This document shows, piece after piece, positions 34,172 to 42,810 of a stretch of DNA of 64,000 nt (the stretch's first letter is position 1; each line of letters opens with the position of its first letter). The notes beneath the pieces were generated by a model. The model did no database searches. It saw only the letters and a list, made by a program, of their open reading frames with translations, and was not told where the DNA came from. The DNA is from Arabiibacter massiliensis (GTDB lineage: Bacteria > Actinomycetota > Coriobacteriia > Coriobacteriales > Eggerthellaceae). A program made the position numbers and the translations under genes. The stretch spans positions 1,860,001 to 1,924,000 of the forward strand of contig NZ_LT827021.1 of NCBI RefSeq assembly GCF_900169505.1, given 5' to 3'.

Positions 34172-35065
34172 TTACTTCCACTCCCTCCGCATGACCTCCC
34201 ACTTTGCGTCGCGGGCGGCTTCGACGGCGGCTATCTCGTCGTCCGAAAGCGCGCGGAAGCGGCCTTGGCGACGCAGGTAGGCTTCGACGCTGGCGAACTC
34301 CTTGGGGTCGCGGTTGAGCTTGAACGAGCCGCCCTCGTATTCAGCGAGGTACCAGAGTCCCGTGTCCACGATATCCTTGGCGATGTCTGCCGTCTCGTCC
34401 ACGCCGCAGCCCCAGCCGGTTGGGCACGGGGCGATCACGTGGATGTAGCGCGTGCCCTTGATGTCGCGCGCCCGCTCCACCTTGCGGATGAAGTCGTTCA
34501 GGTAGCCCACGCTCGCCGTGGCGGCGTAGGGGATGCCGTGCGCGGCCACGATCTCGAACAGGTTCTTCTTCTGCGTGAGGCAGCCGTGCACGTTGCTGCC
34601 GGCCGGCGTGGTGGTGGTCTTGGCGCCGAACGGGGTGAGCGAGCTCTTCTGGATGCCCGTGTTCATGTACGCCTCGTTGTCGTAGCAGATGTAGAGCACG
34701 TCGTCGTTGCGGTCGATGGCACCCGAGAGCGCCTGCAGCCCGATGTCGGCCGTGCCGCCGTCGCCGGCGAAGCCCACCACCGTACAGTCGTCGGGCAACT
34801 TGTGTTGCGCGCGCAGGCCGGCCTCGATGCCGGTGAGCACGCTGGCCGTGGCGGCGAAGGGCGTGATCATGGCGTTGTTCGCAAAGGCGAGCTGCGGGAA
34901 GTTGAACCCGACGGCGCTCATGCAGCCCGCGGGCAGCGCGGCCACGGCGTTCGGCCCCAGCACCTTGAGCGCCGCGCGCACGGCAAGCGACCCGCCGCAG
35001 CCCGCGCACGCCTTGTGCCCGAAGAACAGCTCGTCGTCGGTCATGTTCTTGGCGGTGACGGCCAT
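34172..35065 (-). CDS. 2-oxoacid:ferredoxin oxidoreductase, beta subunit (TPP-binding)
   Basis: 297 residues. The N-terminus has CAGCGG, a cysteine pair that helps hold a [4Fe-4S] cluster in PorB-type subunits. The thiamine diphosphate site is GFAGDGGTADIG, with CYDNEAYMNTG downstream. Such enzymes split pyruvate, 2-oxoisovalerate or another 2-oxoacid to acyl-CoA, CO2 and reduced ferredoxin. Substrate cannot be assigned from the sequence. Last gene of a three-gene operon; starts two bases after the alpha gene, with AAGGAGG as ribosome site. Confidence 0.92.
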   Translation of the reverse strand: MAVTAKNMTDDELFFGHKACAGCGGSLAVRAALKVLGPNAVAALPAGCMSAVGFNFPQLAFANNAMITPFAATASVLTGIEAGLRAQHKLPDDCTVVGFAGDGGTADIGLQALSGAIDRNDDVLYICYDNEAYMNTGIQKSSLTPFGAKTTTTPAGSNVHGCLTQKKNLFEIVAAHGIPYAATASVGYLNDFIRKVERARDIKGTRYIHVIAPCPTGWGCGVDETADIAKDIVDTGLWYLAEYEGGSFKLNRDPKEFASVEAYLRRQGRFRALSDDEIAAVEAARDAKWEVMRREWK

Positions 35066-35067
35066 GG

Positions 35068-36276
35068 CTATCGGCCTCCTTCCGAGACGGCGTCCGCCGG
35101 CGAATCGATTCCCAGGAAGCTTACGTGCGGCAGGTCGAGCGTGCCCTCGGCCGCCTGCGCGAGCGCGCGGAACATACCCTCCACCTGGGCCTCGGAGATG
35201 TCATCGCCGCCCAGGCCGCCAATGAAGTTGTACGACGGCACGCGCGCCCCCGCCTGCTGCAGCGCCGAGTTCACGTTGGTGTACACCGTGCCCTCCGCGC
35301 CGAACGAGACGTCCTTCTCCAGCACGCCCACGGCCTTCGCGGCCGCGAGCGCAGTGGCCACGAGCACGCTCGGCATCGGGCGCAGGTAGCGGATGCGCAG
35401 CATGCCGGCGCGCACTCCCTGGGCGCGGAGCTTCTCCACCACGCCGCGCACGAGCCCCGCCACCGACCCGAGCGTCACCAGCACCACGTCGGCATCGTCG
35501 CAGTTCACGCACTCGATCATGCCAGTGTAGCGTCGCCCGAACACTTCGGCGAAGCGCGCCTCCACCTCCTTGATGGCGCGCGGCGCGGCCTCCTGCATGT
35601 CGCGATGCTCCCAGTACTTGAAGTAGCGATCGTAGTCCGGCCCCGCCGAGAAGCCGATGCTCACCGGGTTCTCGAAGTCGAAGCGGTTGCCCGCGCCGTC
35701 GTAGGGCGGCAGGAACGCGTCGGCCTCATCGGGTGTGGGGACGTCCACCGTCTCGTAGGTGTGCGTGAGCGCGAAGCCGTCCAGGTTCACCATCACCGGC
35801 GTGCGCACGGCCGGATCCTCGGCCACGGCGTAGGCCATGAGGGCCAGGTCGAGCGCCTCCTGGTTGTTCTCGGCGTACACCTGGATCCAGCCGTGGTCCA
35901 GAAGCGACAGCGAGTCGCGCTGGTCGCCGTAGATGTTCCACGGCAGGGCGGTGGCGCGGTTCGCGTTCATCATGACGATGGGGAACCGCCCGCCCGACGC
36001 GTAGGTCAGGCACTCGGCCATGTACAGCAGGCCCTGGCTCGACGTGGCTGTGAACGTGCGCGCGCCCGTGGCCGACGCGCCGATGGCGCACGAGAGCGCC
36101 GAATGCTCGGACTCCACGTGCACGTACTCGGCGGCCAGACTTCCGTCCTCCACCATCTCGCTCAGGCGCTCCACCACCACCGTCTGCGGCGTGATGGGAT
36201 ACGCGGAAATGACCTGCGGGCGCGCCAGCCGCACGCCCTCGGCGAGGGCCTCGTCGCCGGAAAGGAACCGCTTCAT
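35068..36276 (-). CDS. 2-oxoacid:ferredoxin oxidoreductase, alpha subunit
   Basis: 402 residues. Recognised by VISAYPITPQTVVVERLSEM at the N-terminus, EYVHVESEHSALSCAIGASATGARTFTATSSQGLLYM, and VVLVTLGSVAGLVRGVVEKL followed by RIRYLRPMPS. This subunit carries the pyrimidine-side TPP domain and the transketolase C-domain. It starts within the stop codon of the gamma-delta gene (ATGA overlap), so the three subunits are coupled. The sequence is of the PorA/VorB type; pyruvate and branched-chain forms are hard to tell apart. Confidence 0.92.
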   Translation of the reverse strand: MKRFLSGDEALAEGVRLARPQVISAYPITPQTVVVERLSEMVEDGSLAAEYVHVESEHSALSCAIGASATGARTFTATSSQGLLYMAECLTYASGGRFPIVMMNANRATALPWNIYGDQRDSLSLLDHGWIQVYAENNQEALDLALMAYAVAEDPAVRTPVMVNLDGFALTHTYETVDVPTPDEADAFLPPYDGAGNRFDFENPVSIGFSAGPDYDRYFKYWEHRDMQEAAPRAIKEVEARFAEVFGRRYTGMIECVNCDDADVVLVTLGSVAGLVRGVVEKLRAQGVRAGMLRIRYLRPMPSVLVATALAAAKAVGVLEKDVSFGAEGTVYTNVNSALQQAGARVPSYNFIGGLGGDDISEAQVEGMFRALAQAAEGTLDLPHVSFLGIDSPADAVSEGGR

Positions 36277-37229
36277 CGGGCATCCGCCTCGCTTTCGGGG
36301 ATCATCGTGATGGCGCCGAACCTGCACGCCTTCGCGCACACGCCGCAGCCCTTGCAGAAGTCGTAGTCGATGGCCACCGGAGCGCCGCCGGGCGCGGGGT
36401 CGGCCACCTTGAAGACGGTGCCGTCAGGACAGTAGAGGTAGCATTGCAGGCAGCCCGTGCAGGCGGCCGGATCGATCACGGGGCGGATGTTGCGCCAGCC
36501 CGCGTTCTTCACCGTGAGGTAGCCGCCCTCGAAGCACGTGGAATGCGCGAACTCGGCGGGATCGAGCGCGCCGGAGCGAAGCGTGGGGATGAGGGATGCC
36601 GGGCGCTGGGGCACCGTCGTCGCGGCGCTTTCGGCTGACGCCGCAGGGGATCCTTCGACTCGCTGCGCTCGCCCAGGATGACAAGGGGTGGCTGCTCCGT
36701 CGCTGCGCTCAGGATGACAAACGGCGCACGCCTTCTGCACGATATCGATGTTCTTCGCGTGCAGCTTCGCGGGCATGTACTGGCGGATGGCCTCCTCCAC
36801 GTCGGCCAGCTCCACCCTCTCGCAGAGCGCCGCCAGCGCGCCGAGGAACACCGTGTTGGGGATGGGCCGGCCGAGAACCGCGCTCGAGATGCCGTCGGCA
36901 TCGAGCGCCACGATGCACGCATCGTCGAACGCACGCGTGCTGTTCACCAGAACCAGGCCGCCAGGCTTGAGTTCGCGCTCCCAGCCGTCGCCGAGCAGCG
37001 TGTCATCCAAGTACACCACGTAGTCGGCCTGCGCGATGGCACTGCGGTCGCCGATGGACGCATCGTCCATCTTCGTAAACGCCCTGATGGGCGCGCCGCG
37101 ACGCTCGGGTCCGAACGCCGGGAACGCGAGCGCGTGCCGCCCATCCTCCATCGATGCCGCCGCGCCCAGAAGCCGCGCCGCCGTGAACGCGCCCTGCCCG
37201 CCCCGGCCGTGCCATAAAACTTCGATCAT
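36273..37229 (-). CDS. 2-oxoacid:ferredoxin oxidoreductase, fused gamma and delta (ferredoxin) subunit with repeat insertion
   Basis: 318 residues. The gamma domain (1-185) has IEVLWHGRGGQGAFTAARLLG and FPAFGPERRGAPIRAFTKM. The delta domain (235-318) carries two [4Fe-4S] motifs, CTGCLQCYLYCP and CKGCGVCAKACR. Between them, residues about 173-195 (CHPERSDGAATPCHPGRAQ and beyond) are the translation of a dispersed DNA repeat (36647-36720) inserted in phase. The linker tolerated the insertion and the frame is intact. GGGAGAAG precedes the start. A -10 at 37266-37271 begins the operon. Confidence 0.9.
   Translation of the reverse strand: MIEVLWHGRGGQGAFTAARLLGAAASMEDGRHALAFPAFGPERRGAPIRAFTKMDDASIGDRSAIAQADYVVYLDDTLLGDGWERELKPGGLVLVNSTRAFDDACIVALDADGISSAVLGRPIPNTVFLGALAALCERVELADVEEAIRQYMPAKLHAKNIDIVQKACAVCHPERSDGAATPCHPGRAQRVEGSPAASAESAATTVPQRPASLIPTLRSGALDPAEFAHSTCFEGGYLTVKNAGWRNIRPVIDPAACTGCLQCYLYCPDGTVFKVADPAPGGAPVAIDYDFCKGCGVCAKACRFGAITMIPESEADAR
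36647..36720. repeat. Dispersed ggatccttcgact...ctcaggatgac repeat, copy 2 (inside a gene)
   Basis: Full unit GGATCCTTCGACTCGCTG to CAGGATGAC (to 36682), then a second tail GCTGCGCTCAGGATGAC ending near 36719. Same layout as copy 1 at 3105. It lies in the gamma-delta linker of the oxidoreductase gene and is read in frame on the minus strand. Confidence 0.85.
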
Positions 37230-37265
37230 GAGCTTCTCCCACCGCCCTCGATTACATCGTCTGCA

Positions 37266-37271
37266 AGTATA
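37266..37271 (-). promoter_or_regulatory. -10 element (TATACT) of the oxidoreductase operon
   Basis: TATACT on the minus strand 37 bases before the gamma-delta start codon. No clear -35. Confidence 0.45.
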
Positions 37272-37428
37272 GCGCTCCGGCCGAGGATCGCGCCTCGAAC
37301 CCCGCCGCACAGCCGCCAACTCCCCGCCGGCGGCACGCGGCCCCGGCTCTTCGCCCGATGCGCCTTTGCCGCGCAATTGGCGGCGTTTGATGCTGGTGTG
37401 GATATCGGGAATCGCGCGGTTGATGAAC

Positions 37429-37434
37429 TATAAT
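37429..37434 (+). promoter_or_regulatory. -10 element (TATAAT) immediately before the flippase start
   Basis: Consensus TATAAT ends 8 bases before the ATG at 37443, so transcription would start at or beside the start codon. This suggests a leaderless mRNA, or that a downstream start is used. Confidence 0.55.
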
Positions 37435-37442
37435 TCCGAACT

Positions 37443-39194
37443 ATGAAACGTCTGGGGAAGGATCCGAGCACTGCCGTCGCGCATCACGCGCGCGAGACTC
37501 GCGCGCGCCTCAACGCGGCCGACGACGACTCGCAGCCCGCGAACGAGCGCGGCTCCCACGCGTCGGCAACCCCTTCCGACACCACCCCCTTCCTCGGCGC
37601 CAACTCGCGTGCCCGCCAAAACGAGGCTCCCAAGATGCCGCGCAAGCCCAACTTCGTCACGCGCTCGGTGAACCACTGGTGCAACCGCCTGCTCGGCGCC
37701 GTGTCCGACCGCTCGCTCGCCGAGCAGGAGGCGCAGTACGCCGCGCACCGCACCACGCGCGACTACGTGTGGAACTCCATCGGCATCGGCGCGTGGGGCA
37801 TGGTGTTCCCCATCCTCACCGTGGTGGTCACGCAGCTCGTTGGCGTGGAGCAGGCCGGCATGTTCTCCATGGCGTTCGTCACGGGCATGCTGCTCATGTT
37901 CCTGGCCAACTACGGCGTGCGCACCTACCAGGTGTCCGACCTCGACGAACGGCACTCGTTCTCCGACTACCAGCTGAACCGGTGGATCACCTGCGCCATC
38001 ATGGTGGCCGTCGGCGTGGCGTACTGCTCGATCCGCGGGTACGCCAGCGACATGTTCACCATCAGCCTAGGCGTGTACGTGTACAAGATGGTGGACGGCC
38101 TGGCCGACGTGTACGAAGGCCGCCTGCAGCAGGTGGACAAGCTCTACCTCGCAGGCGTCTCGCAGGCATTCCGCTCGGTGGTGGTGCTCATCGCGTTCTC
38201 GCTCGCACTGCTCATCACGCGCAACCTGCCCGTGGCCTGCATCGTCATGGCCGCGGCGGCGGCGGTCACCTTCGTGGTGCTCACATTCCCGCTCGCGCTG
38301 TTCGAGACGCCGAAGTCGCGCCGCGTGAGCCCCGCCAGCGTGGGCCGGCTGTTCAAGAGCTGCTTCCCGCTGTTCCTGGCGCTGTTCCTGTACGCGCTCA
38401 TCGACAACATGCCGAAGTTCGTGATGGAGGGCGTGCTCAGCTACGACAACCAGCTGTACTTCAATGCGCTGTACTTCCCCGCGCAGGGCATCCTGCTCAC
38501 CATCGGGCTCATCTACAAGCCCCTGCTCGTGCGCATGGCCGAGGCGTGGGGCGACCCCGGCAAACGGAAGAAGTTCGACCTGATCATCGTGGCCATCATG
38601 CTCGTGGTGGTAGCGTACACAGGCGTGACGGCCCTCGTCATGGGGTGGATCGGCATCCCCGTCATGAGCTTCCTCTACGGCCTGGACTTCGAGCAGTTCC
38701 GCGGCCTTTTGTTCATCATGATCGCCGCGGGCGGCGTGACGGCGGGCATCGACTTTCTGTACCAGGTCATCACCGTGCTGCGCCGGCAGCAGGCCGTGAC
38801 GAAGCTCTACATCATCACGTTCGGGTTCTCGCTGTTCGTGCCCATCCTGCTGGTGAACTTCACCGGGCTGCCGGGCGCGGTGATCGGCTACCTCATCGTC
38901 ATGTGCATCCTGTTCGTGCTGCTGGTGAGCGAGTACATCGGCATCCGCCTGGGCTTTTCCAAGGAGGCGAAGGACGAGGCCGCGACCGATCGCCCCGCCG
39001 TCTCGCCCACGCGCGCAGCCGCCCACGAGAAAGCCCGCGTCCGCGCCATCGCCCAGGAGCTTGAGGCGGAAGGCGAAACGGCCCGCTACCGCTCCCCCGC
39101 CCGCGCCGCCGCGCACGCCAAGGCCCGCGCCCGCGCCGAGCAGCCCCTCGGCAAGCACGCCGCGCCCGACGAGGACGACCCGCTAGCGGAGTAG
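37443..39194 (+). CDS. Flippase-like multi-pass membrane protein (MOP superfamily)
   Basis: 583 residues with about 12 membrane helices between residues 105 and 510, ordered like Wzx/RfbX polysaccharide flippases: WNSIGIGAWGMVFPILTVVVTQL, VEQAGMFSMAFVTGMLL and LFLALFLYALIDNMPKFVMEG. It should move lipid-linked sugars across the membrane. The first 90 residues are hydrophilic, and the 75-residue C-terminal tail has two RAAAHxKARxRA repeats (TRAAAHEKARVRA, ARAAAHAKARARA). The ATG at 37443 has no ribosome site and follows a TATAAT by 8 bases. An internal ATG at 37635 with an upstream CGAGG is an alternative. No glycosyltransferase genes are near. The end overlaps the convergent ATPase gene by 12 bases. 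Confidence 0.82.
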   Translation: MKRLGKDPSTAVAHHARETRARLNAADDDSQPANERGSHASATPSDTTPFLGANSRARQNEAPKMPRKPNFVTRSVNHWCNRLLGAVSDRSLAEQEAQYAAHRTTRDYVWNSIGIGAWGMVFPILTVVVTQLVGVEQAGMFSMAFVTGMLLMFLANYGVRTYQVSDLDERHSFSDYQLNRWITCAIMVAVGVAYCSIRGYASDMFTISLGVYVYKMVDGLADVYEGRLQQVDKLYLAGVSQAFRSVVVLIAFSLALLITRNLPVACIVMAAAAAVTFVVLTFPLALFETPKSRRVSPASVGRLFKSCFPLFLALFLYALIDNMPKFVMEGVLSYDNQLYFNALYFPAQGILLTIGLIYKPLLVRMAEAWGDPGKRKKFDLIIVAIMLVVVAYTGVTALVMGWIGIPVMSFLYGLDFEQFRGLLFIMIAAGGVTAGIDFLYQVITVLRRQQAVTKLYIITFGFSLFVPILLVNFTGLPGAVIGYLIVMCILFVLLVSEYIGIRLGFSKEAKDEAATDRPAVSPTRAAAHEKARVRAIAQELEAEGETARYRSPARAAAHAKARARAEQPLGKHAAPDEDDPLAE

Positions 39195-40457
39195 GCTATC
39201 GGATTCCAGGAGGAACCTGCGGATATCCCGGTGGATGATGCCGTTTCTGCTGCGATCGACTTTATCCATCGACAGCACGTATTTGGGGAAATCGCTTCGC
39301 AGCTCCTCCAGAGGCCGAAACTCGCGCTCCACCGTCGAATCGCTTGCCAGCAGATAGCATACTTGAAGGTACAGCTTGCGCGAGCCCTTCGATGCGACGA
39401 AGTCGATTTCCCTTGGTGAGGCGCCCGGCAACGGGGAGGAATCTCCAACACTCGCGGAATCCAAAAAAGGCTTGTCGCCCACGGTGACGCTCCATCCATA
39501 GCGAAGCAGCTCCAAGAAAACGATGTTCTCAAGCACCTGATCGATGTTGCGGTCGTTGCTTCCGTACACCGCCTCGCGCAATCCCTGATCGACTAGGTAG
39601 TACTTCTCTTGGCTTTTGAACACCTTCTTGCTCATAACGTCGACGCGAGGTGCTCGGTACAGCAAGTTCGCATGGCACGCCACCTGCACGTACTTCAGCA
39701 CCGACCCGATGGAGATAGAGATGCCCTCGCCCTCCAGCATGCGCTCGATACTCCGACCGCTGAAGGTGTGGCCTATGTTCGCCATCAAAAACGGAAGCAG
39801 TTCCCCCAAAAGCGGCGCGTCTTTGATGTTCTCGCGCTCCACCATATCCTTCAGCACGACGGTGTCGTAGATTCCCAAGAGGTACTCGCGACTGGGTCCG
39901 GGCTCGTAATCGAGATACGAGAGAAATGGGAATCCGCCCAAGATACGGAACACATCGAAGGCCTCGTCCACCCCCTCTTCCATACCGCTATCGGCACGCA
40001 GGCGCACGAACTCCGAGAACGAGAACGGGAACACCTTGAACTCCACGTATCGCCCGCTCAGGTAAGTGGCGAATTCGCTCGAAAGAAAGCGGGCGTTCGA
40101 TCCCGTAAGGTAGATGTCCAACCCGAACTCCGTTTGCAGCCCGGGAACAAGCTGCTCCCAGGTTTCGACTTCCTGGATCTCGTCAAGGAAAAGGAAGCCT
40201 TGCCTGCCGTTGAGCCCATCCGCCCACTGGCTCACGTGCGCGTAAAGCACCTCGGGATCCTTGAAGTGCCGATTCGAATACTTCTCCAAGTTGATATCAA
40301 GCATACGCGCTTGGGAGATGCCCTGCGCTTGCAGCTCTGCGCGCACAAGCTCGAGGATCGTCGACTTTCCCGCGCGGCGCACGCCTGTGACCACCTTGAT
40401 GATGGGCTTGCCGATGAACGGGCGAATCCTATCGAGATAGAGCGGTCGTTCGATCAT
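39183..40457 (-). CDS. AAA ATPase with DUF4143 domain
   Basis: 424 residues. The P-loop is GVRRAGKSTILELV (about 25-33), Walker B FLFLDEIQEVETW, then YLTGSNARFLSSEFATYLSGRYVEFKVFPFSF, all typical of the AAA_14/DUF4143 family. The C-terminal DUF4143 domain has YYLVDQGLREAVYG and ENIVFLELLRYGW and may be nuclease-like. Function is poorly known; these ATPases are numerous in gut anaerobes and may belong to defence or toxin-type systems. ATG at 40457 follows AAAGGAG. The promoter at 40466-40529 is a 23-bp inverted repeat. Confidence 0.87.
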   Translation of the reverse strand: MIERPLYLDRIRPFIGKPIIKVVTGVRRAGKSTILELVRAELQAQGISQARMLDINLEKYSNRHFKDPEVLYAHVSQWADGLNGRQGFLFLDEIQEVETWEQLVPGLQTEFGLDIYLTGSNARFLSSEFATYLSGRYVEFKVFPFSFSEFVRLRADSGMEEGVDEAFDVFRILGGFPFLSYLDYEPGPSREYLLGIYDTVVLKDMVERENIKDAPLLGELLPFLMANIGHTFSGRSIERMLEGEGISISIGSVLKYVQVACHANLLYRAPRVDVMSKKVFKSQEKYYLVDQGLREAVYGSNDRNIDQVLENIVFLELLRYGWSVTVGDKPFLDSASVGDSSPLPGASPREIDFVASKGSRKLYLQVCYLLASDSTVEREFRPLEELRSDFPKYVLSMDKVDRSRNGIIHRDIRRFLLESDSLLR

Positions 40458-40465
40458 GAGGGCTC

Positions 40466-40529
40466 CTTTGTTCATTGTAGTTGACAAACTATGCCAAAAG
40501 GCAAATTTTGTCAACTACAATGAACAAAG
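40466..40529. promoter_or_regulatory. Symmetric promoter: 23-bp perfect inverted repeat with TTGACA on both strands
   Basis: Arms 40466-40488 and 40507-40529 are exact reverse complements around an 18-base centre that itself has TGCC/GGCA. Each arm contains TTGACA. On the minus strand TTGACA is followed after 17 bases by TAGTTT (40486-40491) and drives the ATPase. The mirror-image promoter on the plus strand (AATTTT) points to no gene. The symmetry suggests a repressor site. Confidence 0.75.
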
Positions 40530-40567
40530 CCCCCTTGCAACTTGCGAATTGCAGGTTACAAGGGGGC
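40529..40567 (-). terminator. Terminator of the CoA ligase-LysR-like operon
   Basis: Stem GCCCCCTTGCAAC (40529-40541) with GTTACAAGGGGGC (40555-40567), one mismatch in 13. It lies 24 bases after the stop at 40591 and is followed on the minus strand by TTTGTT. Confidence 0.75.
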
Positions 40568-40590
40568 TGCGATCTGTTGGTTCCGCAGTC

Positions 40591-41253
40591 TTAGAACCGC
40601 GCGTACTTCACGAGGTTCTTCTTGAGGGTTTCCACGAAGCGCTGGGCGACGTCGCCGAGCGCTTCGCCCTTGCGGGCCACGTAGCCGAGGCGCAGCTTCA
40701 CATCGGTGTCGAGCGGCACGGTGTTGAGGCCCGCGCCGTCGGAGATGCCCACGAGGATGCCGCTCGTCACCGTGTAGCCGTTGAGCGCCACGATGAGCTC
40801 GGAGAGCGAGGCGCGGTCGGTGCACGCGATGGACTTCGCGCGCGGCACGCCGGCGAGCGCCTCCTCGGCGAAGGCCACGGGCGAGTCCTCGTCCTGCTCG
40901 AAGTAGAGGTACGGGAAGTCCTCCATGTCCTCGAGCGAGAGGCTGGCGGCGTTCACCATGGGGTGGCTCTTGGGCAGCGCGACGCGCGGGGCCGACTCGA
41001 TGAGCTCCACGAACTCCAGGCCCGCCGCGTCGAGCGCCTCGTTCAGCTCGTCGGCCGTGGCCGAGGTCTCGAACAGCACGCCCAGCTCGCTCTTCCCGCT
41101 GGCGACGTCGTCGATGACGCCACGTGTGGTGCGGTCGCGCAGGGCGTAGGCGTACGCGTCGCCGCCGAGCGCGAGCACCACGTGGGCGAACGTCTGCACG
41201 TTGAACAGGTAGTGCTGGCCGGAGACGGCGAAAGTGGTTTCAGCAGTGGTCAT
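40591..41253 (-). CDS. LysR-type effector-binding domain without DNA-binding domain
   Basis: 220 residues corresponding only to the substrate-binding domain of a LysR regulator. It aligns by eye over its length with residues about 88-300 of the complete LysR at 42877: FAVSGQHYLFNVQTFAHVV against LAVSTQHYAFSVQAFVNVV, LEDMEDFPYLYFEQ against LEDLEDFPRYSFEQ, and SELIVALNGYTVTSGIL against TNLLTSYNGYTLSTGVL. The helix-turn-helix and linker are absent and the ATG has its own AGGAAGCAACC. It could bind the same ligand and titrate it, or pair with the full regulator. It follows the CoA ligase gene after 15 bases. Confidence 0.82.
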   Translation of the reverse strand: MTTAETTFAVSGQHYLFNVQTFAHVVLALGGDAYAYALRDRTTRGVIDDVASGKSELGVLFETSATADELNEALDAAGLEFVELIESAPRVALPKSHPMVNAASLSLEDMEDFPYLYFEQDEDSPVAFAEEALAGVPRAKSIACTDRASLSELIVALNGYTVTSGILVGISDGAGLNTVPLDTDVKLRLGYVARKGEALGDVAQRFVETLKKNLVKYARF

Positions 41254-41268
41254 AGGTTGCTTCCTTCC

Positions 41269-42612
41269 CTAGCGAGTCTGGCAGCCGCGCTCGTCGATGA
41301 AGCGGCTGGCCTTGTGCTCGGACGACGTGCCTAGCTTGCCTGCATCATACACGATCACCTTGGCCGGACGCACGCCGGTGTGCGCCTTGAGCGCGGCTTC
41401 GGCGCGCTTCGCCACCTCGTCGTAGGGCTCGTCGCTGCCGAGCGCGCGCTCCACCGACACCTCGTACTTGCAGGTGAAGTCCTTCTCGTACACGCGGATG
41501 GAGTATTCGCCGGTGAGGCCGTCCAGCCCGCGCACCACGTACTCGATGTCGCTCGGGAACACGTTGACGGCGCCGACGATGAACATCTCGTCCTTGCGCC
41601 CGGTCACGTGGATGCGCGCCAGCGTGCGGCCGCATTCGCAGGTGTCGGTGCTCACGTAGCCGATGTCGCCCGTGCGGAAGCGGATCATCGGACGCGCCTT
41701 CTTCATGAGCGTCGTGTACACCAGCTCGCCCGTCTCGCCCGGAGCCAGCACCTCGCCGGTGGTCGGATCCACCGTCTCAACGAGGATCTGGTCCTCCACG
41801 ATGTGCAGGCCGTCGTGCGCCTCGCACGCGGCCGCGCACGCGCCGTAGATGTCGGACAGGCCGTAGAAGTCCACCACCTTCGCGCCCCACAGGTTCTCGA
41901 TGCTCTCGCGCGTGGACTTGATGGAGCCGCCCGCCTCGCCGGCCACGATGATGGTGTGGATGTTGAAATCCGTCTTCGGGTCGAAGCCCTTCTCCTTGGC
42001 GATCTCGCCGAGGTGCCACGCATAGCTGGGAGACGTCCAGATGACCGTGGGCTGGTACTGCTTGAGCACGAACAGCAGGCGGTCGGACGGCACCGCGCCC
42101 ACCCAGATGGCGAGCGCGCCCAGACGCTGCGCGCCGATGACGTCGGGGCCGCCCACGTACAGCGCGAAGTTCAGGCCGTGCACGTAGCGGTCGTTCGGGC
42201 GCATGCCGGCCTGCCAGAACAGGCGCGCCTCGGTGTCCTGCCACAGGTCGAAGTCCTCTTGCGTGAAGGGGCTCACCGTGGGCACACCCGTCGAGCCGGA
42301 AGAGGTGGCCATGAAGATGACCTCCTCCTCGGGCACGGAGCACATCTCGCCGAAGAAGCTGCCCACGTGCTGGGTCTCGCGCTCGGTCTTCTTGTCGCAG
42401 AACGGGAACTTCGCGATGTCGGCGAGCGTTTGGATGTCGGCGGGCGTCACGCCGGCCTCGTCGAACGCACGCTTGTAGTACACCGTGTTCTCGTACGCGT
42501 ACGCCGCCATGGCCTTCAGGCGCTCGAGCTGCAGGGCCTCGAGCTGGGGCCGCGGCATGCACTCGATCTCCGGATCGTAGTATTTCTGATCGTAGGGGAT
42601 GTCCTTCGCCAT
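41269..42612 (-). CDS. Phenylacetate-CoA ligase-like AMP-forming ligase
   Basis: 447 residues, the PaaK length. The ATP loop is FMATSSGSTGVPTVSPFT. Further motifs are DFYGLSDIYGACAAACEAHDGLHI, GELVYTTLMKKARPMIRFRTGDIGYV and the hinge GRKDEMFIVGAVNVFPSDIEYV. It should activate a carboxylic acid to its CoA thioester; the acid is unknown. It is divergent from a complete LysR gene and followed by a LysR-like effector domain, a self-contained inducible unit for an aromatic or organic acid. A CxC pair (DTCECGR) sits before the hinge. Confidence 0.88.
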   Translation of the reverse strand: MAKDIPYDQKYYDPEIECMPRPQLEALQLERLKAMAAYAYENTVYYKRAFDEAGVTPADIQTLADIAKFPFCDKKTERETQHVGSFFGEMCSVPEEEVIFMATSSGSTGVPTVSPFTQEDFDLWQDTEARLFWQAGMRPNDRYVHGLNFALYVGGPDVIGAQRLGALAIWVGAVPSDRLLFVLKQYQPTVIWTSPSYAWHLGEIAKEKGFDPKTDFNIHTIIVAGEAGGSIKSTRESIENLWGAKVVDFYGLSDIYGACAAACEAHDGLHIVEDQILVETVDPTTGEVLAPGETGELVYTTLMKKARPMIRFRTGDIGYVSTDTCECGRTLARIHVTGRKDEMFIVGAVNVFPSDIEYVVRGLDGLTGEYSIRVYEKDFTCKYEVSVERALGSDEPYDEVAKRAEAALKAHTGVRPAKVIVYDAGKLGTSSEHKASRFIDERGCQTR

Positions 42613-42690
42613 GGGTCGCTCCTTGGTCGTCGTGCGTTCTCGTCGCCGCCTGCGCGCGAACTCGCCCTGCCGAGTTGAGCGAGGCTTGAA

Positions 42691-42706
42691 TGTTTCACGT
42701 GAAACA
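42691..42706. promoter_or_regulatory. parS site (perfect 16-mer)
   Basis: TGTTTCACGTGAAACA matches the ParB/Spo0J parS consensus exactly and is fully palindromic. It lies in the 264-base gap between the ligase and LysR genes. Such sites cluster near the origin, which fits the nearby rpoA operon. Confidence 0.85.
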
Positions 42707-42810
42707 TTCGTTCGCTACCAGGGGTTTTCGCGCGAAAAGCAGCGTATTGCATGAAACCACGAACGGGCGGCGAATACAACCTTTCAGGTCATTCGATGTT
42801 TTGATGGTTT

